NCBI GenBank assembly: GCA_900767815.1
Contig: CAAGAM010000122.1
Span: forward strand, 1-22,461
DNA: 22,461 nt
Direction: 5' to 3'
Source of the DNA: Clostridia bacterium
GTDB taxonomy: Bacteria > Bacillota > Clostridia > Christensenellales > Borkfalkiaceae
Shown here piece by piece: positions 14,506 to 22,398 of the stretch. A program made the position numbers and the translations under genes. How positions within the stretch are numbered: the first letter of the stretch is position 1; each line of letters starts with the position of its first letter. Below the pieces are notes generated by a model. It did not search any database, was not told where the DNA came from, and saw only the letters and a program-made list of their open reading frames with translations.

Positions 14506-15162
14506 TTATTTGTCGTTGTTTTCTTCTTTATCCGGTTGAGGCTTGAATATGGAAAGAGAGATAAACGATTTTGTCGTTCTGAAAAGCGTGGAGATGATTA
14601 TCATTGCTTCGAACGGTATGCCTAAAATAAAAATCGGCCAAAGGTTATAGCTTATCAGTTGAAGATAAGCCGCGGTGATGATTCCCCAGTTTACGAGCGA
14701 TAAAAGCAACGTGTTGACCCATTTTATGTTTCCGTGCGCTCTGTTATATTTCATGCAGATAAACGCGGAAACGGGAACTGCCCACACATACGCCTGCCAG
14801 AAAATTGTATTTTTTACAATGTAAAAAGCGACGTAGATTATAACCGCTATGGTAAAAATCGATAAAACGGAAAGGCACAACATCGCGATATCGTTCGACG
14901 TGTTGACGATTTTTTTCGGTTCGGTTTTTTCTTTCGCCCGTTCAACGGCGTTTTCGTTTATAAGATCGTCAACGGTGAGAGAGAAAAGCTTTGCGATTGC
15001 ATCCAGCGCCGTTATGTCCGGTATCGACGAACCGTTCTCCCATTTGGAGATTGTTTTGTCGGAGTATGAAATCTTATCGCCGAGTTCCGATTGTTTAAGT
15101 CCGCTTGCGATTCTCAATTCTTTTATGTTTTTTGCAATATTTCTTTCTATTTGAGATTCCAT
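14506..15162 (-). CDS. XRE-family transcriptional regulator with four membrane helices
   Basis: A 218-residue protein. Residues of about 8-62 are a Cro/C1-type helix-turn-helix, with the typical 'IKELRIASGLKQSELGDKIS' and 'KTISKWENGSSIPDI' segments. Residues 70-90 are a charged linker. Four hydrophobic helices follow at about 92-116, 121-138, 150-171 and 174-194, then a charged tail. XRE proteins with such membrane tails are common in Bacillota and are thought to respond to envelope signals; the target here is unknown. The ATG at 15162 is preferred over the longest frame at 15201, because the promoter -10 box lies between them and the upstream codons would fall in the -35 region. That places the start codon at or next to +1, so the mRNA appears leaderless. 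The frame ends before its own terminator. Confidence 0.85.
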   Translation of the reverse strand: MESQIERNIAKNIKELRIASGLKQSELGDKISYSDKTISKWENGSSIPDITALDAIAKLFSLTVDDLINENAVERAKEKTEPKKIVNTSNDIAMLCLSVLSIFTIAVIIYVAFYIVKNTIFWQAYVWAVPVSAFICMKYNRAHGNIKWVNTLLLSLVNWGIITAAYLQLISYNLWPIFILGIPFEAMIIISTLFRTTKSFISLSIFKPQPDKEENNDK

Positions 15163-15168
15163 GCCCCA

Positions 15169-15197
15169 ATTGTAGCACCGAATCCGCAAAAAGTCAA
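15169..15197 (-). promoter_or_regulatory. Promoter giving a leaderless XRE mRNA
   Basis: Minus-strand TTGACT (15197-15192) and TACAAT (15174-15169) are 17 bp apart. Only 6 bp separate the -10 box from the ATG at 15162, so the transcript should begin at or immediately beside the start codon. Confidence 0.72.
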
Positions 15198-15207
15198 GCA
15201 TTATGAG

Positions 15208-15232
15208 GGCATTCTCCGATCGGGAGAATGCC
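15208..15232. repeat. Inverted repeat in the divergent intergenic region
   Basis: GGCATTCTCC (15208-15217) and GGAGAATGCC (15223-15232) are perfect inverted repeats around GATCG. They lie 10 bp upstream of the -35 box of the XRE gene and about 200 bp before the next plus-strand gene. An operator for the adjacent regulator or a stem-loop are both possible. Confidence 0.5.
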
Positions 15233-15435
15233 TCTCTCCTCAGAACAGAGAGCCGTAGAATAAGGGTAGAATGGTTTTTTTGGTTATTCTCTTGCTTTTT
15301 TTCCCATGATGCAATAAAATAAGCTTGTAAATCGTTTAATAAGCGAGGAGGGGCATTGCCGCGTTATACGGCTATGCGCGACCGCGTTTGTTAATCATTA
15401 TATAATTTATTGTAAAAAATTAAAGGAGAGCGGTT

Positions 15436-18400
15436 ATGAAAAGAAAATTTTCAACCATATTTCTTGCGGTTCTGCTTGCATTAAGCCTTGCAACGTTTGC
15501 GTCTTGCACTACGAGCGGCGGAAACAACGATCTTCCCGTCGAATCGGGAGAAGATACGATTATCGTTGACGACGTTAACGTCACGCCCGATAATTATGAA
15601 GCAAAAAAGGTCGTTTATGCAGCTATAGGCAGACTTTCTAAACTTACTACATACAAATCCGCAAGTACGGGAACGTCCGTTGCTTCCGTTGCGGGCTTGT
15701 TCGGTTACACCCAGCAGACCGATTGCGTAACCATAAAACACGGCGACGAGTTTTATACGGACAGCAATTCCGATTCGAGATTTGTTTCTTTGAAGCACGA
15801 AGCTTTTTCCAAGGGCGATAACATTGCGTATCGCATAAACGGCGGACAGATCGTCAATTCGGAAGCGGAATCTTATAAAGACGTGTTCGGCGTTACGCCC
15901 GATAAGCTGTTAAGCGGACACGTTTTCAACGACGCAACAATCGTTTATGCCGAATTCGAGGGCGCGGAAAACGGCGAGTATACGTTTAAATACGTTCTCG
16001 ATAAAGACAAGGGCAACGCCCTTTTGTTCAGACAGATGAAAGAGTTCGGAAACCTCAACGGTTATCCCTCTTTTACCGACAACACCGTTGTTCATCTCAC
16101 CATAAAAGAAGATTATACGCCCGTAAAATTTACATATACGAGCAAATACATAGTAAATATTTCGGTTTTGGGCGATCTTCCTTGCGTTGAAGAAAATACG
16201 GTTGTATTTTCCGATTTTAACGGCGAAACCGAAATCCCCGATACGGTTGCTTTCAACGAAGCGATGGCGTCGGAACCTTCTCAGGTAATTCCTTCCGAAG
16301 ATAAACCCGTAGACAAAACGCAGGAAAAGATTGTCGGCGCGCTTTTAAAGGCGGACCTTATAAAGGGTGTGGCGTTAAACGGCGTCGTGAAATATAACAA
16401 CGTCGAAATTCCCGTCAAGATAAACGGCAGAGCAGACGTGGATAAAATAATGAACGACGAAAACGCCGATATCCTTTCTCTTATCGACGTGAAGTTATCC
16501 CTGGGTTTATACGACGATTCGCTCGCCGTCACTTATCACGACAAAAAGCTTTACGTCGATCTTCCGGGCGCTAAATTCGTAAAAGAGCTTCCGCTCGAAG
16601 AAGTCGAAAGCGTAACTTCCGGAATCCCGGGCATGCTTAAAAGCGCGGATCTTGCTTCTTACGTTAAAATAACGGAAGAAGAAGGGGATATATACAGAGT
16701 AAGGCTCAACAGCGTGATGATAGAAGGCGTGATAAAATCCGTCCTTAAAAATGCCGGTCTTGCGGGGGATAACGTAGACGAAAAATTCGATTTGTCCGTC
16801 GGTTTGTACATTCCGACCGACAGAGTGGGCGTAATTTCTCTCAATCTTACGACAGACCTCGTCGATATTTCCGCCGACTTCAATCTTGCCGATGAAAGAT
16901 TTGTTCAGCCCGTCGAGGAGAATTACACCGCGGAACCGCAGATTTTAAGAACGGGTATAAAAGCCGATATCGCATTGGCGGACTTCACGGCGTCGGCAAA
17001 CGGATACGTTTCTTACGATATTACGGAATTCAATCCTCAGAATGCTCTTAAAGCAGAGTTAAACGTTACGCTGGGCGACAGTCTCAAATCGATAATGTCG
17101 ATGGCGGGGATGTTCTCCAAAGACGTACCCGCATGGCTTGGTACGGTTGCTAAGGCAGACACTTTGAATCTTGTTTACGCCGAAGGGAAAATGATGCTCG
17201 CGGCTTTAAAGGACGGCAAAGCGACTTTTGCGCTTAATATTCCTCTCGAAAAGGATTCCGACGGCGAGAATGGCGATTCCGAAGACGTATCTTTGGATTT
17301 TGAAACTATAAAAGCTCTCGCGTCCGCGTTTTTGGAACTGAAAGTTTCGGATAACGTCTTTTCCGTCAACGTGAAGCAGGAAATGATGAGCCTTGTCGGG
17401 CTTATATGGAATCAGGTTCCCGAACTTATAATGAACCAAGCCGGTCAGCTTGCGGGCGCAATGCTCGGTGCGTATATCGGCAAGCCTCTTCAAAACATCG
17501 GCTTCGATTTCGATGCCGAAAACAAAACCTTTAATTTATATATCGACGCGTATGACGTGGGCGTTGCGAGCGGTGACGTTTATATCGAGGGCAAAGAATA
17601 CGACACGGTAAGGTTGCTTAACTTAACTCTTGCCAAAATCCCCGCAGACGAATACGTTTTCGGTTGGGATATCGATAAGATTTACGATGATTGTCTTAAA
17701 GCCGAAGAGGTTATGAACGCAACCGCAACGATTTCTACGGCGAGCATGAGAGAGGGGTATAGTGGCGAAGTTACGAGAGTTAAAACTCTTTACGCCGCAT
17801 TGACGGACGATCAGAAAGCTCTTTGCTATGCGGTTTCGGGTGAGAATTATTACGATAAGCTTATTTCCGAGAGCGAAAAGCTTAAAAAATCGGTAGACGA
17901 TTTTGCGAAAACCGTAGATCTCGGATTGATAAAGATTCTCAATTCGACGTATAACAAATTCACCGACGAACAGAAAGCGTATTTTGCCTCCGCTTATCCC
18001 GATAAGTATGAGAAATACATAGAGAAAAGGGTTAAAAACGAAGCCGATTCGGCTGCAAGCGTAAAAGCGTTTGCGGAAAACGTTATCGTTCATACCGAAA
18101 GCGACCTCGATGCTATGGCGAACGACGAGGTTTACGAGCTTTTCAAAACGTTCGCAAATAATTACGAAACGATCTGCGGTCTTTGCGATAAATCTCTCGA
18201 GGGAATAGATCTTACGAATTTCTATGCGGAACTCGGCGCCGTCGTCAAAGCTTATGCCGGAAAAATCGGAACTTTGGCAGACAACACGAAATACGAAGTT
18301 CAGTATGCCGACGGGCTTTCCGTCAGCGAGCTTATAGCTCTTTATAACAGAGTTGACGGATTTTATAAGAAATACGCGGACAACTTCGACGAAATGAAGA

Positions 18401-18915
18401 TATGGGCAAAGGTGACCGAAATCGATCCTCAGCTCCTCATTAAATGCTATCTCACCGAATATTATCTCAAATATAACGGCAGCGGATTCAGAAAATATGC
18501 CGTTTTAGCCGTCGAAAGCGAGATAAACGCGCTTAAGGAACTTGCAAACGGCGAATACGACGAAACCGAATATAAAACGAGAATCGATAACGTCGAAACC
18601 CTTAAAGGGCTTACCGACGAAAGCGCGATATCGAACCTGAACGAGCTTGGCAAAATCAAAACCGCGTTTTATGAGGTTCTTGCGGCAAAGCTTAAAACGG
18701 AGATCCCCGCGGTAACAGAAAAAATGAAGACTATAAACGATAATGCTTCGGCGGAAGGAATCGACTGGGAAGGCGTTCATGCGGAAGTTACCGCATGCGG
18801 CGGAAAGATAAACCTCCTTTCGGCGGAATATAAATTGAAGCTCGCGAAAGAAATAGCCGCGTTCGATATTCAGAAGAGTAAATTCGAAAAAAATTATTCA
18901 AACAGAGCAAACTGA
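15436..18915 (+). CDS. Giant lipoprotein with beta-rich N-terminal half and helical C-terminal repeats
   Basis: A 1159-residue predicted lipoprotein. The signal peptide ends at F-A-S-C with Cys at 24; Phe at -3 is less usual than Leu/Val but the overall shape is typical. Residues of about 45-290 resemble secreted lipid-carrier-like (LolA/DUF6612-type) domains, with 'VKFTYTSKYIVNISVLGDLPC' as the clearest stretch. Two more beta-rich segments follow (about 300-500 and 510-745), which may be diverged copies. From about 750 to the end the protein is helical, with 'RVKTLYAALTDDQKALCY' and 'YNKFTDEQKAYFASAY' units like the short helical-bundle repeats of Bacillota surface proteins. AAAGGAGAG precedes the ATG, and a TATAAT at 15401-15406 is the only promoter-like element. 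It lacks the 'DGxG' modules of the other three lipoproteins. Function unknown. Confidence 0.82.
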   Translation: MKRKFSTIFLAVLLALSLATFASCTTSGGNNDLPVESGEDTIIVDDVNVTPDNYEAKKVVYAAIGRLSKLTTYKSASTGTSVASVAGLFGYTQQTDCVTIKHGDEFYTDSNSDSRFVSLKHEAFSKGDNIAYRINGGQIVNSEAESYKDVFGVTPDKLLSGHVFNDATIVYAEFEGAENGEYTFKYVLDKDKGNALLFRQMKEFGNLNGYPSFTDNTVVHLTIKEDYTPVKFTYTSKYIVNISVLGDLPCVEENTVVFSDFNGETEIPDTVAFNEAMASEPSQVIPSEDKPVDKTQEKIVGALLKADLIKGVALNGVVKYNNVEIPVKINGRADVDKIMNDENADILSLIDVKLSLGLYDDSLAVTYHDKKLYVDLPGAKFVKELPLEEVESVTSGIPGMLKSADLASYVKITEEEGDIYRVRLNSVMIEGVIKSVLKNAGLAGDNVDEKFDLSVGLYIPTDRVGVISLNLTTDLVDISADFNLADERFVQPVEENYTAEPQILRTGIKADIALADFTASANGYVSYDITEFNPQNALKAELNVTLGDSLKSIMSMAGMFSKDVPAWLGTVAKADTLNLVYAEGKMMLAALKDGKATFALNIPLEKDSDGENGDSEDVSLDFETIKALASAFLELKVSDNVFSVNVKQEMMSLVGLIWNQVPELIMNQAGQLAGAMLGAYIGKPLQNIGFDFDAENKTFNLYIDAYDVGVASGDVYIEGKEYDTVRLLNLTLAKIPADEYVFGWDIDKIYDDCLKAEEVMNATATISTASMREGYSGEVTRVKTLYAALTDDQKALCYAVSGENYYDKLISESEKLKKSVDDFAKTVDLGLIKILNSTYNKFTDEQKAYFASAYPDKYEKYIEKRVKNEADSAASVKAFAENVIVHTESDLDAMANDEVYELFKTFANNYETICGLCDKSLEGIDLTNFYAELGAVVKAYAGKIGTLADNTKYEVQYADGLSVSELIALYNRVDGFYKKYADNFDEMKIWAKVTEIDPQLLIKCYLTEYYLKYNGSGFRKYAVLAVESEINALKELANGEYDETEYKTRIDNVETLKGLTDESAISNLNELGKIKTAFYEVLAAKLKTEIPAVTEKMKTINDNASAEGIDWEGVHAEVTACGGKINLLSAEYKLKLAKEIAAFDIQKSKFEKNYSNRAN

Positions 18916-18940
18916 AATTTAATTACCGTATAAACGGATA

Positions 18941-18977
18941 AAAGCGGCGGCGGAACCGATTGTTCTGCCGCCGCTTT
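18941..18977 (+). terminator. Strong GC stem-loop after the giant lipoprotein gene
   Basis: AAAGCGGCGGC-G-GAAC (18941-18956) pairs with GTTC-T-GCCGCCGCTTT (18962-18977) over 16 bp with one G-U pair and a 5-nt loop. It is followed by GAATTT rather than a clean T-run but is well placed to end transcription. Confidence 0.7.
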
Positions 18978-19092
18978 GAATTTGCGCCCGTAAAATCGAC
19001 AAATGTTTCCCGTCGGCGACAAAAAATATTATTTTATCGTCGGAGCCGTATTATATAATTGTCTCAAAGTAATTTTTTTAACGGAGAAAGGT

Positions 19093-19881
19093 ATGGCGAG
19101 AAGAATAGTCGTTACGTCGGGCAAAGGCGGAGTGGGAAAAACGTCGATTGCGGCGAATTTAGGGATAAGGCTCGCAAAGTCGGGTAAAAGAGTGTGTATC
19201 ATGGACGCCGATTTCGGGCTTAACAATCTCGACGTCGTGACGGGCGTCGAAAAACTCGTCGTTTACGACGCTGCCGATTGCGTAGAAGGGCGGTGCAGAG
19301 TCAAACAAGCTTTAATCGAATGTCCGTCAAACAAAAACGTTTACATATTGCCTTCCGTTCACTCGATAGCGCGGACGGCGATAAACGAAAAAACCATCGG
19401 CGAGCTTACCGAAGGGTTATCCACGATGTTCGATTACGTCGTAGTCGATTGCCCCGCGGGGGTGAACGAAGGGTTTTCGCTTGCCGTTTCGCTTTCGGAG
19501 GAAGCGTTGGTCGTAACAACCCCTCAGCTTTCAAGCCTCCGCGACGCGGACAAAGTTATTTCGCTTTTGCGCGGTTACGGCTTGAAATCTGTAAGACTCA
19601 TCGTCAACAGAGTGCGCGGCGATCTCGTTGCCGAGGGCGATATGCTTTCTCCCGAAGAGATAGAAAAGGCTTTGAAATGTCATTTGGCGGGCGTTATTCC
19701 GGACGACGATAACGTTTTTCTGCGCGGCGCGGGGCTTATTCCGTCCGATTCGCCGTCATTCAAAGCATTTAAAATCCTCGCTTCCAACGTTGTGAGCGGA
19801 AAGAGTAAAATTTACGATTACATCTCGAAATACACGGGTTTCGTCGGCGCGATAAGGCGCGGAATAAAAAGGAACGTTTAA
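19093..19881 (+). CDS. minD: Septum site-determining ATPase MinD
   Basis: A 262-residue ParA/MinD-type ATPase that binds the membrane as an ATP dimer and positions the division site. It shows the deviant Walker A 'GKGGVGKT' (residues 10-17, signature Lys11, catalytic Lys16), the 'MDADFGLNNLD' switch region (Asp38, Asp40) and Walker B 'VVVDCPAG' (Asp119). The C-terminal segment 'GFVGAIRRGIKRN' has the amphipathic, basic character of the MinD membrane-targeting helix. The start at 19093 follows GGAG with a 6-nt gap and gives the standard MARRIVVTSGKGG beginning; an upstream in-frame codon at 19003 adds 30 residues unlike the family. A TATAAT at 19054-19059 is a possible -10 box. minE follows 9 bp later; no minC precedes it, unlike the common minCD order. 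Confidence 0.95.
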   Translation: MARRIVVTSGKGGVGKTSIAANLGIRLAKSGKRVCIMDADFGLNNLDVVTGVEKLVVYDAADCVEGRCRVKQALIECPSNKNVYILPSVHSIARTAINEKTIGELTEGLSTMFDYVVVDCPAGVNEGFSLAVSLSEEALVVTTPQLSSLRDADKVISLLRGYGLKSVRLIVNRVRGDLVAEGDMLSPEEIEKALKCHLAGVIPDDDNVFLRGAGLIPSDSPSFKAFKILASNVVSGKSKIYDYISKYTGFVGAIRRGIKRNV

Positions 19882-19890
19882 GGGGGTTAT

Positions 19891-20115
19891 ATGAGCAGAA
19901 AAGAATTAAGCAGACTTAAAGCCGTAATCGAAAGCGACAGGCTCACCATGACGAACGAAAATCTCGCGCTTGTGAGAAAAGACGTCGCGGAGGTTTTGGA
20001 GGATTATTTCAGTTTGTCCGAAGAACCCGAAATAAACGTATCTGCAAAAAACGGCGAATACGTAATAACGATAAAAAGCGTGGCTTATGCCGTTAAAGCC
20101 TTTGCTGTATTGTAA
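19891..20115 (+). CDS. minE: Short MinE-like cell division topological specificity factor
   Basis: A 74-residue protein, shorter than the usual 85-90 of MinE. 'SRLKAVIESDRLTMTNENL' aligns with the MinD-binding segment, and 'VRKDVAEVLEDYFSLSEEPEINV' with the following helix and beta strand of the dimerisation domain. The N-terminal membrane-targeting stretch (MALLDFF-like in E. coli) is absent, and the in-frame codon just upstream is a stop, so it has not been missed by start choice. A strong AGGGGG site precedes the ATG, directly after the minD stop, so translation is probably coupled. It would stimulate MinD ATPase activity. Identity rests on sequence pattern plus position; moderately high confidence. 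Confidence 0.85.
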   Translation: MSRKELSRLKAVIESDRLTMTNENLALVRKDVAEVLEDYFSLSEEPEINVSAKNGEYVITIKSVAYAVKAFAVL

Positions 20116-20172
20116 AACGCGTATAATCAACAATCTGTCACTATAAAATAATCGAAAACACACTTAAAACGC

Positions 20173-20201
20173 TTGCAATTTCTTTAAAAGGGTATTATAA
20201 T
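20173..20201 (+). promoter_or_regulatory. SigA-type promoter of htpG
   Basis: TTGCAA (20173-20178) and TATAAT (20196-20201) are separated by 17 bp. The CIRCE operator begins 2 bp after the -10 box, so it covers the transcription start. The leader to the ATG is about 130 nt. Confidence 0.85.
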
Positions 20202-20202
20202 A

Positions 20203-20229
20203 TTAGCAGTCAAGCAAATTGAGTGCTAA
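20203..20229 (+). promoter_or_regulatory. CIRCE operator (HrcA binding site)
   Basis: TTAGCAGTC-N9-GAGTGCTAA differs from the consensus TTAGCACTC-N9-GAGTGCTAA by one base, with the exact 9-bp spacer. Its position over the start of htpG transcription predicts heat-inducible repression by HrcA. hrcA itself is not in the window. Confidence 0.92.
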
Positions 20230-20336
20230 CACTCATATAAAATATTTGCTAACGACTGAATCGTTGCGGATCAAGGTATCGGAAACGATAAAATCGTCGG
20301 CGGATAGTGCTTGCAAGTTTCACGGAGGTGTTTTTT

Positions 20337-22223
20337 ATGAAAAGTTTTAAAACGCAATCTAAAAGGGTTCTCGATCTGATGATCAATTCCATTTACACTC
20401 ACAAAGAAATTTTCTTAAGGGAATTGTTGTCGAATTGCAGCGACGCTATAGACAAATTATATTATAAAGGATTGAAAGAAGGTCTTTCGGGGCTTACCCG
20501 TGAGGACTTCTTCATTAAAATCAAAGCGGATAAGGACGCGGGTACGCTCACGATAACCGATAACGGTATCGGTATGACGGATAAAGAACTCGAGGAAAAC
20601 CTCGGTACGATAGCGAAGAGCGGTTCGTTTGATTTCAAAAACGAAAACGCGGACGCGAAAGAGAAAGAGGACGTCAACGTTATCGGTCAGTTCGGCGTAG
20701 GGTTTTATTCCGCGTTTATGGTTGCCGACAAGGTGGAGGTTTATTCCAAGGCGTTCGGTTCGGATAAGGCGTTCGTCTGGACGAGTTCAGGTACCGAGGG
20801 TTACGAAATCGCCCCGTGCGAAAAGGCGGACAGAGGAACGGAAATCGTCCTTCATTTAAAGAAGGATACCGATGACGAGAAATACAGCAAATATCTCGAA
20901 GAATACGAGATAAGAAGCCTTGTAAAGAAATATTCCGATTATATCCGTTACCCCATCAAAACGGACGTTACGAAATATAAAGAACTCACCGAAGAGGAGA
21001 GAAAAGAAGGAAAAGAACCCGAATCTTACAAAGAAGAGGAAACCTTGAACTCTATGGTTCCCCTTTGGAAGAGAAACAAAAACGAGCTTACGAAAGAGGA
21101 TTATAACGCCTTTTATAAGGATAATTTCTACGATTACGAAGACCCGCTCAAGTATATTCATATAAACGTCGAGGGCGCGGTTTCTTATAAGGCTCTTCTT
21201 TATATCCCTGCAAAAGCTCCTTACGATTATTACAGCAAAAACTACGAAAAAGGCTTGAAGCTTTATACCGACGGCGTGCTTATAACCGACAAATGCGCAG
21301 ACCTTCTTCCTGATTACTTCAGTTTCGTAAAAGGTTTGGTCGACAGCGAGCTTCAGCTTAATATTTCGCGTGAAACCATTCAGCATAACCGTCAGCTTCA
21401 GCTTATCGAGTCGAATATCGAAAAGAAAATTAAAAACGAACTTCTCGATATGCAGAAAAACGACCGCGAAACTTACGATAAATTTTATAAAGCATTCGGT
21501 TTGCAGCTTAAATACGGGCTTTATAGCGGTTGGGGCATGAATAAAGAGGTTTTGCAGGATCTCATAATGTTCAAGTCCGTAAAACTCGGCAAATACGTAA
21601 CGCTTAAAGAATACGTAGACGCCTTCGGCGCGAATCAGAAGTACATTTATTACGGCTCGGCTAAAACCGAGGAGGCGGTTAAAGCTCTTCCGCAAAGCGA
21701 GAAACTTCTCGATTCCGGCTACGATATTTTGTGTTTTACCGACGACGTGGACGAGTTTGCCGTAAAGATGCTCGGAAAATACGAGGAAAAAGAGTTCAAG
21801 AACATTCTCGACGAAAGCCTTGCGAATTCCGCGGAGGACGACAAGAAGAACGAAGAGGATAAGGACATGCTCGAAGCGATAAAAACCGCTCTCGGCGACA
21901 AGGTGTCCAAAGTTAAAGTTTCTTCCGTCCTTAAATCTCATCCCGTATGCTTATCTTCGGAAGGCGAGGTGTCTATAGAAATGGAGAAAGTTCTTTCTCA
22001 GATGCCGAATGCGGAACCCGGAATGATTAAGGCAAATAAGATTCTCGAAATCAACTGCGAACATCCCGTTTATGCCAAACTGAAATCCGTTTACGAAAAC
22101 GATAAGGACGAAATCGGCGCTTATGCCGACGTGCTTTATCAGATGGCTCGCCTTGCCGCGGGTCTTCCCGTTGAGGACGCTTCGGCATTAAACGACAAGC
22201 TCTTCGTTCTTCTCGCAAAATAA
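20337..22223 (+). CDS. htpG: Hsp90 molecular chaperone HtpG
   Basis: A 628-residue cytosolic Hsp90, the normal length for bacterial HtpG (E. coli 624). The N-terminal GHKL ATPase domain shows 'ELLSNCSDAIDKL' (catalytic Glu29, Asn33), 'DNGIGM' (about 75-80), 'GTIAKSG' and 'GQFGVGFYSAF' (from about 117). The middle domain contains the 'SRETIQHNRQL' loop with the conserved Arg near 345, and the C-terminal dimerisation domain includes 'NPE/NAEPGMIKANKILEIN'-type residues near the end. The ATG at 20337 follows GGAGG at 20324-20328; a GTG 30 bp upstream is in frame but lies on the far side of that site. One oddity is Cys34, where many homologues have Ala (NASDA). Expression is predicted to be under HrcA through the CIRCE site; no partner gene is adjacent. 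Confidence 0.96.
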   Translation: MKSFKTQSKRVLDLMINSIYTHKEIFLRELLSNCSDAIDKLYYKGLKEGLSGLTREDFFIKIKADKDAGTLTITDNGIGMTDKELEENLGTIAKSGSFDFKNENADAKEKEDVNVIGQFGVGFYSAFMVADKVEVYSKAFGSDKAFVWTSSGTEGYEIAPCEKADRGTEIVLHLKKDTDDEKYSKYLEEYEIRSLVKKYSDYIRYPIKTDVTKYKELTEEERKEGKEPESYKEEETLNSMVPLWKRNKNELTKEDYNAFYKDNFYDYEDPLKYIHINVEGAVSYKALLYIPAKAPYDYYSKNYEKGLKLYTDGVLITDKCADLLPDYFSFVKGLVDSELQLNISRETIQHNRQLQLIESNIEKKIKNELLDMQKNDRETYDKFYKAFGLQLKYGLYSGWGMNKEVLQDLIMFKSVKLGKYVTLKEYVDAFGANQKYIYYGSAKTEEAVKALPQSEKLLDSGYDILCFTDDVDEFAVKMLGKYEEKEFKNILDESLANSAEDDKKNEEDKDMLEAIKTALGDKVSKVKVSSVLKSHPVCLSSEGEVSIEMEKVLSQMPNAEPGMIKANKILEINCEHPVYAKLKSVYENDKDEIGAYADVLYQMARLAAGLPVEDASALNDKLFVLLAK

Positions 22224-22227
22224 TCGC

Positions 22228-22256
22228 TTGACAAAACGGTACGGCGATGATATAAT
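22228..22256 (+). promoter_or_regulatory. Perfect consensus SigA promoter after htpG
   Basis: TTGACA (22228-22233), 17 bp, TATAAT (22251-22256), only 5 bp after the htpG stop codon. Transcription would start near 22263 and run into the nested inverted-repeat element; the gene it serves must lie beyond the window. Confidence 0.8.
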
Positions 22257-22289
22257 GACCATAGCCGCAGGTGATTGCGTTTTAACCCG

Positions 22290-22398
22290 CCAAAACACCG
22301 ATATTTACGTGCTTTTTGCCAAATTCGACTTCGCCCGTACCACAAAGTACGAACAAAGCCGCCTTCGTCAAAAATCATCGAAAATAGCGGCGTTTTGG
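22290..22398 (-). other. Nested inverted-repeat element, probable structured RNA or mobile palindromic element
   Basis: Outer arms 22290-22309 and 22379-22398 are imperfect inverted repeats beginning CCAAAAC/GTTTTGG. Inside, 22327-22340 and 22347-22360 flank a 6-nt loop. On the minus strand all 14 inner pairs form if G-U is allowed (four wobbles), whereas on the plus strand those four are A-C mismatches. A short minus-strand frame (about 30 codons, ending GKKHVNIGVLAG) crosses it but has no clear start. It could be a structured RNA, a MITE-like repeat or a leader of a gene off the window. Confidence 0.45.

Noticed and set aside
19003..19092. N-terminal extension of MinD from the in-frame codon at 19003
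   Set aside because: The extra 30 residues cross a likely -10 box and do not resemble MinD; the ATG at 19093 has a ribosome binding site and gives the standard N-terminus.
20856..21941. 361-codon open frame on the minus strand
   Set aside because: It lies entirely antisense to htpG, whose Hsp90 motifs are unmistakable. The translation is hydrophobic and low in diversity, as expected for the shadow of a lysine/glutamate-rich gene.
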